A stretch of 15,763 nt of DNA from an uncultured Rikenellaceae bacterium (GCA_947054185.1 CAMRVW010000033.1:1-15763); one strand, 5' to 3'. Positions 1-7,553 are shown, counted from the first letter of the stretch. Notes: a model not told the origin generated them from the letters alone. Numbers and translations: made by a program.

Positions 1-193
1 GTGTAAAGGTGTGAGACCTAAGTCGAACATCTTTACACATAACTTTCGTACTTATTCCTTCGTTGTTCCTCAATACCTCAAATCGGGGTCCGTGACCCCT
101 CCCCCGGAAGGGCCGCCGGAGGCAGTTTCAGCAAAACAATAACGGCAGTTTCAGCAAAACAAACGTCAGTGGCCGCAAACCATAAGGTGCAGC
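1..193 (-). repeat. Intergenic repeat copy A, 3' of mltG
   Basis: This region fills the space after the mltG stop. Read on the minus strand away from mltG it contains, in order: three tandem units of 21-23 bp (plus-strand 165-186, 144-164 and 121-143; the last two share a 19-nt core), a GC-rich block (94-126), a GGGGTC/GACCCC hairpin with a 3-nt loop (85-99), GAGGAACAAC (62-71), TAAGTACGAAA (44-54), and a hairpin with arms GTGTAAAG (1-8) and CTTTACAC (31-38). The same order occurs 3' of hydF at the right end of the window, where the 33-nt block is identical. The copy runs off the left edge. No coding potential is evident. The function is unknown; a transcribed 3'-end structure or a REP/MITE-like element would both fit. 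Confidence 0.75.
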
Positions 194-199
194 GTGTGG

Positions 200-1234
200 T
201 TATCTTATCCCTGCTTTGTCGAGAGCTTTTGCATACTCTTTTGCGTTTGCGTTGTGTTGTGTGAGTGTTGTCGCGAAACGGTGTCGACCCGAGAGGTCGG
301 GTGCGGCGCAGAAATAGAGATAGTTATGCTTTTCGTGGTCGAGCACGGCATCTATGGCACTTATGGGAGGACAGTAAATGGGGCCCGGGGGCAGCCCTGT
401 GTGCTTGTATGTGTTGTATGGCGAGTTGACCTCGAGGTGCTTGAATAGTATGCGTTTTATTGACGGATCACCCAACGCGAACTTGACGGTGGGGTCGGCC
501 TGCAGAGGCATCTTCTTGCGCAGACGGTTGATGTACACGCCTGCAATGCGCGGTTGTTCAGGTGTGTACTTGCTCTCTTCGACCACTATGGAAGCGAGTG
601 TCGACACCTCTTTGCGCGAGAGGTTGAGTTTCTTGCGTTTGTCGTCGCGGCCTCGGGCAGACCAGAAACGCTCATACTCCTTGTTCATGCGGGCCATCAG
701 TTCTTGGGGTGTTATTGTCCAATATACCTGATAGGTGTCGGGTATGAACATGGATATGATGTCGCGTTGGTCGAAGCCGTAAGAGGCTGCGTTGTTGGGG
801 TCGCGCAGGGCGTTGAGCATTGTGAGCGAGTCGGCTTCTATGCATTTGGATATGGCTCCTGCCAGACGCTCTGTGGTGCGTATGTTGTTGAATGTCAACT
901 TTACGGGTGTCTGGTTGCCGGCCCTCAGCTTGCCTATCAGGCCGCGAAAGGTCATGCCCTTGGTGAGGGTGTAATGTCCGGGACGCGCCTTGGTGTACTT
1001 GAACCGCCTTGAGAGGGCGCAAAAGTCGGATGTGTCTTTGAGAAACCCCTGCTCTTTCAATATCAGAGCCTGCTCTGAGACCGATGCCCCTGTGGGCATG
1101 TTTACAAAGCCTGTCTTGAGCACAGAACCTTTGACGGCATAGAGGTAATAGGTCATGCCGCCGAATATCACGATGCCTGAAAACATCAGCACCACAAGCG
1201 TCAGAACCGCTCCGCCAATCTTAATTTTAGCCAT
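200..1234 (-). CDS. mltG: Endolytic transglycosylase MltG (YceG-like)
   Basis: This is a 344-residue inner-membrane lytic transglycosylase that cleaves nascent peptidoglycan strands within the chain and so limits their length. Residues about 8-32 form a single N-terminal membrane anchor; the rest would be periplasmic. The family core is visible at about 211-260, with the ASIVVEES segment (catalytic Glu expected at 219 or 220), then RIAGVYINRL and LQADPTV, and a C-terminal LPPGPIYCPPISAIDA. Length matches the family (about 340). In many homologues the residue straight after SIV is acidic, whereas here it is Val218, so by eye I cannot say which Glu is catalytic. The ATG at 1234 precedes the hydrophobic anchor directly. 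The gene is divergent from the SRP RNA gene, and no promoter of its own was recognised. Downstream lies repeat copy A. Confidence 0.95.
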   Translation of the reverse strand: MAKIKIGGAVLTLVVLMFSGIVIFGGMTYYLYAVKGSVLKTGFVNMPTGASVSEQALILKEQGFLKDTSDFCALSRRFKYTKARPGHYTLTKGMTFRGLIGKLRAGNQTPVKLTFNNIRTTERLAGAISKCIEADSLTMLNALRDPNNAASYGFDQRDIISMFIPDTYQVYWTITPQELMARMNKEYERFWSARGRDDKRKKLNLSRKEVSTLASIVVEESKYTPEQPRIAGVYINRLRKKMPLQADPTVKFALGDPSIKRILFKHLEVNSPYNTYKHTGLPPGPIYCPPISAIDAVLDHEKHNYLYFCAAPDLSGRHRFATTLTQHNANAKEYAKALDKAGIR

Positions 1235-1238
1235 ATTT

Positions 1239-1268
1239 TTGCACTGTTAAAAATTTGTCTTATCTTTG
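1239..1268 (+). promoter_or_regulatory. Bacteroidetes-type promoter of the SRP RNA gene
   Basis: A -33 TTG (1239-1241, within TTTTG) is followed by 19 bp and a perfect -7 box TATCTTTG (1261-1268), matching the Bacteroidetes primary-sigma consensus TTTG-N19-21-TAnnTTTG. A start about 5 nt after the -7 box falls at position 1273, the first base of the RNA's terminal helix, so box and product support each other. The -33 element lies only 5 bp from the mltG start codon on the other strand. Confidence 0.85.
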
Positions 1269-1272
1269 TGTC

Positions 1273-1374
1273 GGGTAAGTCTTATACGACCAGCTCCTGC
1301 TGAATCCCCCCAGGGCCGGAAGGCAGCAAGGGTAAGTGGTTGAGCGGTGCGATATAAGGAGCTTACCCTTTTTT
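1273..1374 (+). ncRNA. ffs: Bacterial small signal recognition particle RNA (4.5S type)
   Basis: The core of domain IV is unmistakable: CCAGGGCCGGAAGGCAGCAA (1310-1329) with the GGAA tetraloop and the asymmetric internal loop that binds the M domain of Ffh. A terminal helix GGGTAAG (1273-1279) pairs with CTTACCC (1362-1368), and GCTCCT (1293-1298) can pair with AGGAGC (1357-1362), so these two helices compete for one base. A run of six T (1369-1374) follows at once, giving a built-in terminator. Size, about 100 nt, fits the short bacterial SRP RNA. With Ffh and FtsY it targets membrane and secreted proteins co-translationally. Exact ends are inferred from promoter and helix, not measured. Confidence 0.93.
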
Positions 1375-1473
1375 CGTTAATGGCTTTCCGAAAAGGCGAC
1401 GCCTCACAACCCTCTGCCATACCACCATAAGAAGCAGCCATCATAAAATATCTCCCGGGACTCAACCTTACCA

Positions 1474-1614
1474 AAAGCCGTCCCCCTAAGCTCCGCCTCT
1501 GACACCTGTCTTGCCAAAAGCCGTCCCTTAAAGCCCACTTCGCAAAACACCCCTTGCGTCAATATGAAGCCTCCGCAACCGAGCCTCCGAACGTTACCGT
1601 GTTTAAAGCCGTCC
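1474..1614 (-). repeat. Short repeats with core GGACGGCTTT
   Basis: On the minus strand the core GGACGGCTTT occurs three times: 1605-1614 (entering the end of the GT2 gene), 1517-1527 and 1474-1484. In the latter two it is extended to GGGACGGCTTTTGG and the copies start 43 bp apart. A related 13-mer AGGAGCGGCTTTC occurs on the plus strand at 12440-12452 and 13823-13835 in other intergenic spaces. The rest of 1375-1602 shows no gene; the antisense reading frame here crosses the SRP RNA and is not credible. Confidence 0.5.
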
Positions 1615-2475
1615 TGTTTTATGCAACAGCCACCCCGCAGGCATGAATATGGTGTATATGCCCATGCGTCTTACAGCCTCCGCCAATTTTTTGCGGCTCT
1701 TGAAAAACACAGCCCAGTAACACATCGCGTTTTTTATCTTTGACTTCAAAGGCACGTCATGGTTCACATACTCGGCGTAAAAGTTCATGAAAGCCTCGGG
1801 TGAGTTGCTGCGCAAGCGTTTTATGCTGTCGGTAAGACCGCCGGGCATATACTCGCATTTCATGTACGGACGGTTGACATATCGGGCCTTATAACGCCGG
1901 GCCATGCGATTCCACACCAACCCCTCGGGGCAAAATTTCTCTCCCTCAATCTCGGGAAAGGGATACTGTCGCATCACCGATGTCTTGATTATCTCGGCAC
2001 GGTCGCCCTTTATGCGATATTTCTCTCTGTAATCTATAAAATTGGTGTCTGTCACCTCTTTATCGGTGCTTGTGCCTATCACATTGCCGTCTTCATGTAT
2101 TTTGTTGCCGACCACGGCACAGAAATCATCGTCTGACTCAAGGAACGGTATGTGAGACACGATGTCGGCAACCACATTGTCGTCTGACAGATAGTCATCG
2201 CTGTCCAATATCATGAACAGATAGCCTTTAGCAGCCGCCACACCTCTGTTTATGGCCCTGTGCTTGCCTCCGTTGGGCTGGGTGATATAGGTTATGTCTA
2301 ACTTGCCCTCGTCGATGAAACGTTGCATCACCGCGTCGGTGTCGTCGGTGGAGCCGTCGTTTACCACAATCCACTCGAAGTCTTTGTTTGTCTGGTTATA
2401 CAGACTGTTACACAGTCTGTATAACAGGGCAGCCCTGTTATATGCCGGAGTAAAAATGGTCAATGCTTTTCCCAT
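1603..2475 (-). CDS. Family 2 glycosyltransferase (last gene of polysaccharide operon)
   Basis: This GT-A fold enzyme would transfer a sugar from a nucleotide-activated donor to a growing surface glycan at the cytoplasmic face. From the chosen start (290 residues) the order is typical: LTIFTPAYNR at the N-terminus, WIVVNDGSTDDT, GGKHRAINRG, then the metal-binding DSDD at 91-94. The start at 2475 was preferred because MGKALTIFTPAYN is the normal family N-terminus; an in-frame ATG at 2511 would add 12 residues and overlap the upstream acyltransferase stop by 10 bp. Donor and acceptor cannot be read from sequence. Its last codons GGA CGG CTT TAA coincide with the GGACGGCTTT repeat found downstream, so the reading frame may have been closed by that repeat. 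No terminator with a T run was seen after it. Confidence 0.92.
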   Translation of the reverse strand: MGKALTIFTPAYNRAALLYRLCNSLYNQTNKDFEWIVVNDGSTDDTDAVMQRFIDEGKLDITYITQPNGGKHRAINRGVAAAKGYLFMILDSDDYLSDDNVVADIVSHIPFLESDDDFCAVVGNKIHEDGNVIGTSTDKEVTDTNFIDYREKYRIKGDRAEIIKTSVMRQYPFPEIEGEKFCPEGLVWNRMARRYKARYVNRPYMKCEYMPGGLTDSIKRLRSNSPEAFMNFYAEYVNHDVPLKSKIKNAMCYWAVFFKSRKKLAEAVRRMGIYTIFMPAGWLLHKTGRL

Positions 2476-2501
2476 AGCTTTCAAGTTATTTTTCCCATTC
2501 G

Positions 2502-3044
2502 CTAAACGCATCTGTTGATATAACCCTCGGTGGCATGCTCGTTGGGTATGATTCTGGCAGGGTTACCTATGACAATAGAGTTGCTCGGCACATCGAAATT
2601 GACCAGTGTCAACGGTGCTATGAGCACGTTGTCGCCTATGGTTATATTGCCAACCACCACAGAGTTGGCACCTATCCACACTCTGTTGCCTATGGCCGGG
2701 GCACCTTTCCTGTCGCCTCTGTTTTCGGTACCTATGGTCACACCCTGGTTGATGTTGCAGTTGTCGCCTATCTTGGCGTTGGGGTTGATGACGATGCCGC
2801 CGAAATGGCCTATATACAGCCCCTTGCCGACAGTCAGGCTCCAGTGGGTTGCAATACCGAACTTAACCATATTGCGCATGAACATCAATCGATAGAACCA
2901 TCTGAGAAACACACACCCTTCCTTGGCCATGCGCATGAAATAGGTGACCCTGAACCCGTGACATAGGAGATAGCATTTTACCCCCCCCGTAAATCCCTGA
3001 TAACCATACCTATAGGCGTCTGATGCCGTTAAACTTAATTTCAT
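2502..3044 (-). CDS. Left-handed beta-helix (hexapeptide) O-acyltransferase, CysE-like
   Basis: The 180-residue protein has hexapeptide repeats from about 68 to 165, including IGHFGGIVINPNAKIGDNCN, NQGVTIG, NRVWIGANSVVVGNITIGDN and SIVIGNPARI, the pattern of acetyl-CoA-dependent trimeric acyltransferases. His80 lies where the catalytic His of serine acetyltransferases sits. The first 65 residues resemble the short helical region of CysE/EpsC-like proteins. Because it sits inside a polysaccharide operon, 11 bp after the EpsG-like gene, modification of a sugar by O-acetylation is more likely than cysteine synthesis; that is inference from context. A CysE role cannot be ruled out from sequence alone. 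Confidence 0.88.
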   Translation of the reverse strand: MKLSLTASDAYRYGYQGFTGGVKCYLLCHGFRVTYFMRMAKEGCVFLRWFYRLMFMRNMVKFGIATHWSLTVGKGLYIGHFGGIVINPNAKIGDNCNINQGVTIGTENRGDRKGAPAIGNRVWIGANSVVVGNITIGDNVLIAPLTLVNFDVPSNSIVIGNPARIIPNEHATEGYINRCV

Positions 3045-3055
3045 ATATGCACTTT

Positions 3056-4129
3056 TTAAAAACTGTTCATTATGCTTTTCAATGCCGAATCGAGATTAGT
3101 CTCTTTTACATATATCGTGTAATTGTTGAAAATGGAATAGATGAAAAATGCCAGGACAAAACAGACATACACCATCTTCCAATATATGTTTTTGATATTC
3201 AAAACAGCAAAGGGTACCGTGATGCACTCAAACACCTTGTAATAATCCAGCCCTCTTGACGAGAGTATGGAGATGGAGCTTAACGGAAAGTACAGAAGCA
3301 GATATACGAAATAGAGGTTGAACAACACCCGCTGCACCCTGTCGTTGAGGTCTGCCGAGAGGGCAAATCCGAAAAAAAGCAACATTCTGACTATCAGGCC
3401 TAATGATAGGCCTGCTCTTTCGTTATGCAACCCTCCTTCAGTCAGATAAAGCTCTATCTGCCATTGGGGCACACCCACCTTTGAAGCAAACAGGCCTATT
3501 ATGTCGAGCAGGTTTATAAGCACCAAAGGAAAGGCTATGGCCATTATTATGAAAGCCTTCTTGCGGTTTACGGTTATTCTGTTGGCAATCCAGTATGCCG
3601 GAATGAATGTCACCATCGAATAGTGGAAAAAGAAGGCTATGAGCAGGCACAACAGATACTTGCCCCTCTCTTGCGACAGTATGTATTTAAACGACATTAT
3701 GGTGAACGTCAAAGCCATGCCTTGCCTGACGATACCTAAATTATAGCCCATGTGCAATGAAAAATATATCAACCACGAGAGAGCTATAAAAGGGGAGTAT
3801 TTGTTGAACGTGACGGTCAGCACCGTCATTGAAAAGAGGTTCATTACAAACAACAGCGTCCAATAGTCGCCGCCGAAGAATTTGACTATCGCATTGAGCA
3901 GGGCATAACCCGGGTTGGTGCCGTGTTCGCTCCAGTTGTCTATGTTGATCTGGTCAAACATTCGCAGATAGGCCGACTGGTCGACACCGAACTTGTTGTC
4001 GAGCATCAGCAGGCATATGGCCAGAAAGGCGGGGAAGAAAGTGTAATATACGGCAAATTTATCGCGTGTCGTAAGGTTGATCAAGACACCGATTACCAAA
4101 AGTCCTCCGCATAGTGAAATAGGGTTCAT
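3056..4129 (-). CDS. EpsG-family polysaccharide polymerase (Wzy-like)
   Basis: This is a polytopic membrane protein of 357 residues, with about ten hydrophobic segments spread across its length. EpsG-family marks are visible: an N-terminal helix pair followed by the loop with GVDQSAYLRMF (about 48-58), NPGYALLNAIVKFFGG, the RQGMAL segment at 135-140, and FFFHYSMVTF at 166-175. Family members polymerise undecaprenyl-linked repeat units on the outer side of the inner membrane. It is the only candidate polymerase in the cluster. The 55 bp between it and the upstream GT4 gene is the widest gap within the operon and holds nothing recognisable. Confidence 0.88.
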   Translation of the reverse strand: MNPISLCGGLLVIGVLINLTTRDKFAVYYTFFPAFLAICLLMLDNKFGVDQSAYLRMFDQINIDNWSEHGTNPGYALLNAIVKFFGGDYWTLLFVMNLFSMTVLTVTFNKYSPFIALSWLIYFSLHMGYNLGIVRQGMALTFTIMSFKYILSQERGKYLLCLLIAFFFHYSMVTFIPAYWIANRITVNRKKAFIIMAIAFPLVLINLLDIIGLFASKVGVPQWQIELYLTEGGLHNERAGLSLGLIVRMLLFFGFALSADLNDRVQRVLFNLYFVYLLLYFPLSSISILSSRGLDYYKVFECITVPFAVLNIKNIYWKMVYVCFVLAFFIYSIFNNYTIYVKETNLDSALKSIMNSF

Positions 4130-4184
4130 TCTTCAGCCAATGTTCTGTCGTTGTTGAGCCTCGGTCGCTTCGGCTTCACTGGTG

Positions 4185-5246
4185 TTATGCTTTGTAAGCC
4201 GATAATATAGTATCTGTTACGGCGGGCAGGGAGTATTCCGACACTATGCCGTTTTGAACATCTATTATCTCTTGCCCCCTTTGCGGTGTCAGCGACTCTA
4301 TCAGCCGTTTGAGCTCTCCTGCATTGCCGTTTTCAAACAACTGACTGTCGGGCACAAGGTCGCGTATGCCGTCAACATCAGAGCCGAAGACAACCTTTCC
4401 CGCCGCCATGGCCTCAAGCACACAGGTGGGCATACCCTCCCAATGCGACGAGTGCACATATATGTCGCACATCTTCATGAGCTCGGCAATATCGCTCCTC
4501 TGACCCGTCATTATGGTTTTGCCCGGTACGGTTATCGCCTTGGCCACGTCATTGAATGTTTCACCGTCGCCCACCAACACGCATTTATACTCCTCGGGCA
4601 ACATCTCCACCGCCTTTATTACCGCCTGTTGGTTTTTGGCGGCGGTCATCCGCCCCACCATCAGCACTATCTTGTCTTTACCGTCAAGTCCCAGCACTCC
4701 CCGGTCGAGCGGTTCCGCCTCTCTGAAACGGTCGATGTCGACACAGTTGGGCACGACACGATATTTACGCGTATCTGTGACTTTGAGCCACTTGATAAGC
4801 GATCGGCGAGTCTCTTCGCTTATGCAGAACACATCTTTGTGGCGTCCGAAAATAAATCGGTCCACAAGGCGCAACACCTTCTTGCCCCGACGTCTGTTGG
4901 TGGTGCTGTGTTCGGATGTGCAGAGTCTTACTCCGCGGAAATTGAAAAGCGATGCGGCGGCGGCCCACAACTGGGCATAGGTAAGGTGTGTGTGCACGAC
5001 ATCATACCTGCCTGAGAGCAACACTCTCAGAAACACGAAAAAGTGTATCGGACACAGAAGACCCATGCGCGGGGCCCGCCTTATGCGTATGCCCTCTCTT
5101 TCAAGCCTGTCGGCCAGATGCGAGCGTCTGTCATCGAGCACCAGCACCTCCACATCTTCGCCCCTGCGCTTCATCTGGCAGACCAGACCCACGACATAGA
5201 CCTCGGCCCCGCCGACACCTAAAGAGTTGATGGCATGTAAAATCAT
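4185..5246 (-). CDS. Family 4 glycosyltransferase (GT-B fold), second in cluster
   Basis: A 353-residue GT-B enzyme. The N-terminal acceptor domain begins MILHAINSLGVGGAEVYV, where GGAE (12-15) is the usual glycine loop, and has HTHLTYAQLWAA at about 85-96. The C-terminal donor domain has VLMVGRMTAAKNQQ at about 194-207 and the retaining-GT4 signature with the EX7E pair at Glu270 and Glu278 (HWEGMPTCVLEAMAAGK). It likely adds one sugar to the lipid-linked repeat unit at the cytoplasmic face. Its start codon overlaps the stop of the Wzz-like gene by 4 bp, implying translational coupling. Sugar specificity cannot be assigned. Confidence 0.92.
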   Translation of the reverse strand: MILHAINSLGVGGAEVYVVGLVCQMKRRGEDVEVLVLDDRRSHLADRLEREGIRIRRAPRMGLLCPIHFFVFLRVLLSGRYDVVHTHLTYAQLWAAAASLFNFRGVRLCTSEHSTTNRRRGKKVLRLVDRFIFGRHKDVFCISEETRRSLIKWLKVTDTRKYRVVPNCVDIDRFREAEPLDRGVLGLDGKDKIVLMVGRMTAAKNQQAVIKAVEMLPEEYKCVLVGDGETFNDVAKAITVPGKTIMTGQRSDIAELMKMCDIYVHSSHWEGMPTCVLEAMAAGKVVFGSDVDGIRDLVPDSQLFENGNAGELKRLIESLTPQRGQEIIDVQNGIVSEYSLPAVTDTILSAYKA

Positions 5247-6289
5247 TTCTTCGTGTTTTTAGATAGCATGATAGCTTTCCATATATCGCCTATGATAACC
5301 GATCCGACCCCGAAAAACAGCCCTAATATGAGAGCCACGGCACATATCAGCTTACGCTTGGGTTCAGAGGGGCTTTCGTCGAACAGTGGAGGGGTGAGTA
5401 TGGTGAAGCTCGGGGTGTTTTCACTCACCTTGGCGCGCGCCACGTCGACCTGTGAGGCGGCGGCACGATAGGTCTGAGATGCTATGTCGACATCGCTCAT
5501 CAGCCTTTCCAGATAGGCCTGAACGCTCTTTTTATTGGGGTTCAGGTTTTTGTCGACAACAGTCGAATACTCTTCCTGACACTTGTAATAGCGCTCACGG
5601 GCCGCCCCGGCAATAACCAACGCCATATCTAACTCTTGCTTGGCCTTGCCTGTCTGATAGTTTATGAGATATTGTTGCAGTTTGCTGGTAAGAGAGTCGA
5701 CCAGTATCACCGAAGCCAGCGGGTCTTGAGTGGTTGCCGACAGGGTCATGACTGCCGATTTCTTGTCGCTGACAACCTCGAATGTCGACTTGGCCGCCAA
5801 CAGAAAGTCGCGTTGAGAGTCGGTTATGTCATACTTGGTGTTCGACATGTTTTTGCCGTCACTATCTTTCTTCGACCCTTTGGGCGACCACCAGGCCCTG
5901 CGCTGATAGTCGCTCAGGTATTCTGAAAACAAGAGTGTGTCTGGCGCTCCGGCCGGAGGGTTGACAAGAGAGATCTGCGCATTTTCAAACTCGAGCATGA
6001 AAGGGACGCTCTTTATGATGGTGGGGGCCAGCTCTATGGTGATGCCGTCTTCGCCGCCCTGCATAGACGAGAGCCCTAACATGCTCATGGCTCCGGACAG
6101 GCCCGACTGGATGCTTTTCTTCTCCATTACAAGTTCTGTCTTGGCCGTGTACATGCGGGGGACACTAAGGGCATATATGACACCCACCACCACCACTGAA
6201 GCAGTTATTATGGCGACTCTCTTTTTATGTGCTATGACTTTGTCCAAGACATCCCAAAATGTCGTCTCGTCCGGTTGTTTGTTTTCCAT
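5243..6289 (-). CDS. Wzz-family chain-length determinant protein
   Basis: This 348-residue inner-membrane protein has the polysaccharide co-polymerase layout: a cytoplasmic N-terminus, TM1 at about 24-41 followed by PRMYTAKTELVM, a long periplasmic region rich in helices that could form coiled coil (about 215-290), then a Pro-containing stretch PPLFDESPSEPKRK leading into TM2 at about 314-333. No tyrosine-kinase (Walker) domain follows, so it is the short, kinase-free type. The family sets modal chain length together with the Wzy-type polymerase, here presumably the EpsG-like protein. It starts 9 bp after the first GT4 gene and overlaps the next gene by 4 bp. Confidence 0.9.
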   Translation of the reverse strand: MENKQPDETTFWDVLDKVIAHKKRVAIITASVVVVGVIYALSVPRMYTAKTELVMEKKSIQSGLSGAMSMLGLSSMQGGEDGITIELAPTIIKSVPFMLEFENAQISLVNPPAGAPDTLLFSEYLSDYQRRAWWSPKGSKKDSDGKNMSNTKYDITDSQRDFLLAAKSTFEVVSDKKSAVMTLSATTQDPLASVILVDSLTSKLQQYLINYQTGKAKQELDMALVIAGAARERYYKCQEEYSTVVDKNLNPNKKSVQAYLERLMSDVDIASQTYRAAASQVDVARAKVSENTPSFTILTPPLFDESPSEPKRKLICAVALILGLFFGVGSVIIGDIWKAIMLSKNTKK

Positions 6290-6298
6290 TGCGCTCTC

Positions 6299-7390
6299 TT
6301 ATGATATTGTGTCGATAATCTCTTTATATACGGCCCACACTTTGTGTACGTCGAACTGTCTCTCGGCCTTTGAGCGGCTGGCCTGTGACATGGCCTCCAT
6401 GCTGTCGTCAGGCAGCTCGGTAAAACGGCGGCAGGTCTGCGACAGCGCTTCGGCATCCCGGCAAGGCACCTTATAGCCGTTGACACCTTCGTCCACCGTC
6501 TCTCGGCAGCCCGGTATGTCGGAACAGATGACGGGCCGGCCCAACGCTATGGCCTCGATGAGCACTATTGACATGCCCTCGTGATATGACGGCAGCACCA
6601 CACACGACGCCTTTTTTATCTGTTCCATGAGCCTGTCGTGCTCCATCATGCCGAGGTATTCTATCGCCTTCTCGCCTCTTACAACCTCTTCGGGCACGGC
6701 ACTGGGATTGACATCTATGGCACCCACCAATATAAACCGGGCTTGCGGATTGGCTTTGGCCGCCTCGACAAACTCACGGTAACCTTTGTCGTAAAGCACC
6801 CGTGCAGCCATGAGGAACGTGCGCGGTTGCTCTTTAGACACCGGCTCAACGGCAAAAGAGGATACGTCGACCCCCTCGCCACCTTCTAAAAGCATGGCAC
6901 GACGGCTCTTTACCGCCCCCAGACGGAGCATCAGGGCCATGTTGTCTTCGTTGAGGAAGATGGTCTTGGTGCTGAACCTCAAGGCGAACGTGTAAAGCAT
7001 TTTGGCAATGCGGGCCGTTATATTGTTGTTATTGAACACATAACCCAACCCCGTCACTATCGCGACAGAGGGTATGCCTATAAGTGCCGCTATAAGGGTG
7101 CCGTAAATGTTGGGCTTTATGGTGTAATGAAATACCACCGAGGGCTTATATTTGCGATAGAGTCTGAAAAGACGCCCAAGATAGAAAATGTCTTTGAAGG
7201 GATTGGTGCCCTTGCGTGATATTCTGACCGGCTCGTATGTAACCGCGGGGGGTATCACCGACGTGCCGTTACTGTCGTCGGGAGCCGCTATCACCACACG
7301 ATAACCCGCATCCGCGAACTTGCGTATGACATATCCCCTGTAATTGAGGCATCCCCACAAGGAGTTGTCCGAGAATATTACCGTTTTCAT
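6299..7390 (-). CDS. Family 4 glycosyltransferase, CapM/PglA-like (first gene of operon)
   Basis: A 363-residue GT-B glycosyltransferase. The N-terminal domain has FHYTIKPNIYGTLIAALIGI (about 87-106) and TGLGYVF (113-119), features I associate with CapM/PglA-type enzymes that add a HexNAc or hexose to an undecaprenyl-diphosphate-linked first sugar. The donor domain has FLMAARVLYDKGYREFVEA (about 192-210) and the EX7E motif with Glu271 and Glu279 (YHEGMSIVLIEAIALGRP). It is the first gene after the promoter at 7522-7553. A role as the second transferase in repeat-unit assembly is inferred from family and position; no initiating transferase is present in the window. Confidence 0.92.
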   Translation of the reverse strand: MKTVIFSDNSLWGCLNYRGYVIRKFADAGYRVVIAAPDDSNGTSVIPPAVTYEPVRISRKGTNPFKDIFYLGRLFRLYRKYKPSVVFHYTIKPNIYGTLIAALIGIPSVAIVTGLGYVFNNNNITARIAKMLYTFALRFSTKTIFLNEDNMALMLRLGAVKSRRAMLLEGGEGVDVSSFAVEPVSKEQPRTFLMAARVLYDKGYREFVEAAKANPQARFILVGAIDVNPSAVPEEVVRGEKAIEYLGMMEHDRLMEQIKKASCVVLPSYHEGMSIVLIEAIALGRPVICSDIPGCRETVDEGVNGYKVPCRDAEALSQTCRRFTELPDDSMEAMSQASRSKAERQFDVHKVWAVYKEIIDTIS

Positions 7391-7517
7391 GGTTTATGAC
7401 GCATTTACCCTCACCGTTGCCGGCTTGCGGGCGGGTTGCTGTTGTCTCGAGCGCAATACGGGTCGGCCTGCCGAATGCCGGCTTGCACGATATTGTTCGA
7501 GCCGTCTTGTCACTATT
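7391..7517 (-). other. 5' leader of the polysaccharide operon
   Basis: The inferred start (about 7515-7517) leaves a leader of roughly 125 nt before the ATG at 7390. It contains an 11-bp direct repeat, GCAAGCCGGCA on the minus strand, at 7476-7486 and 7418-7428 (58 bp apart), and the first copy can fold with the following TTCGGC. I see no uptake-regulator binding site, riboswitch or UpxY-type leader that I recognise. Confidence 0.4.
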
Positions 7518-7521
7518 TTCG

Positions 7522-7553
7522 CAAAGATACTTTTTTTTTGCCATTGCTGCAAA
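7522..7553 (-). promoter_or_regulatory. Bacteroidetes-type promoter of the polysaccharide operon
   Basis: On the minus strand a -33 TTTG (complement of CAAA at 7550-7553) is followed by 20 bp and a perfect -7 box TATCTTTG (complement of CAAAGATA at 7522-7529). The spacer contains a run of nine A on this strand. The fit to the TTTG-N19-21-TAnnTTTG consensus is as good as that of the SRP RNA promoter, suggesting strong constitutive use. It lies 28 bp from the palindrome of repeat copy B. Confidence 0.82.

Noticed and set aside
121..186. CRISPR array
   Set aside because: Units are contiguous and diverged, without unique spacers, and there are no cas genes.
1247..1474. Minus-strand open frame of 75 codons
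   Set aside because: It runs antisense across the SRP RNA gene and repeat sequence and shows no protein-family features.
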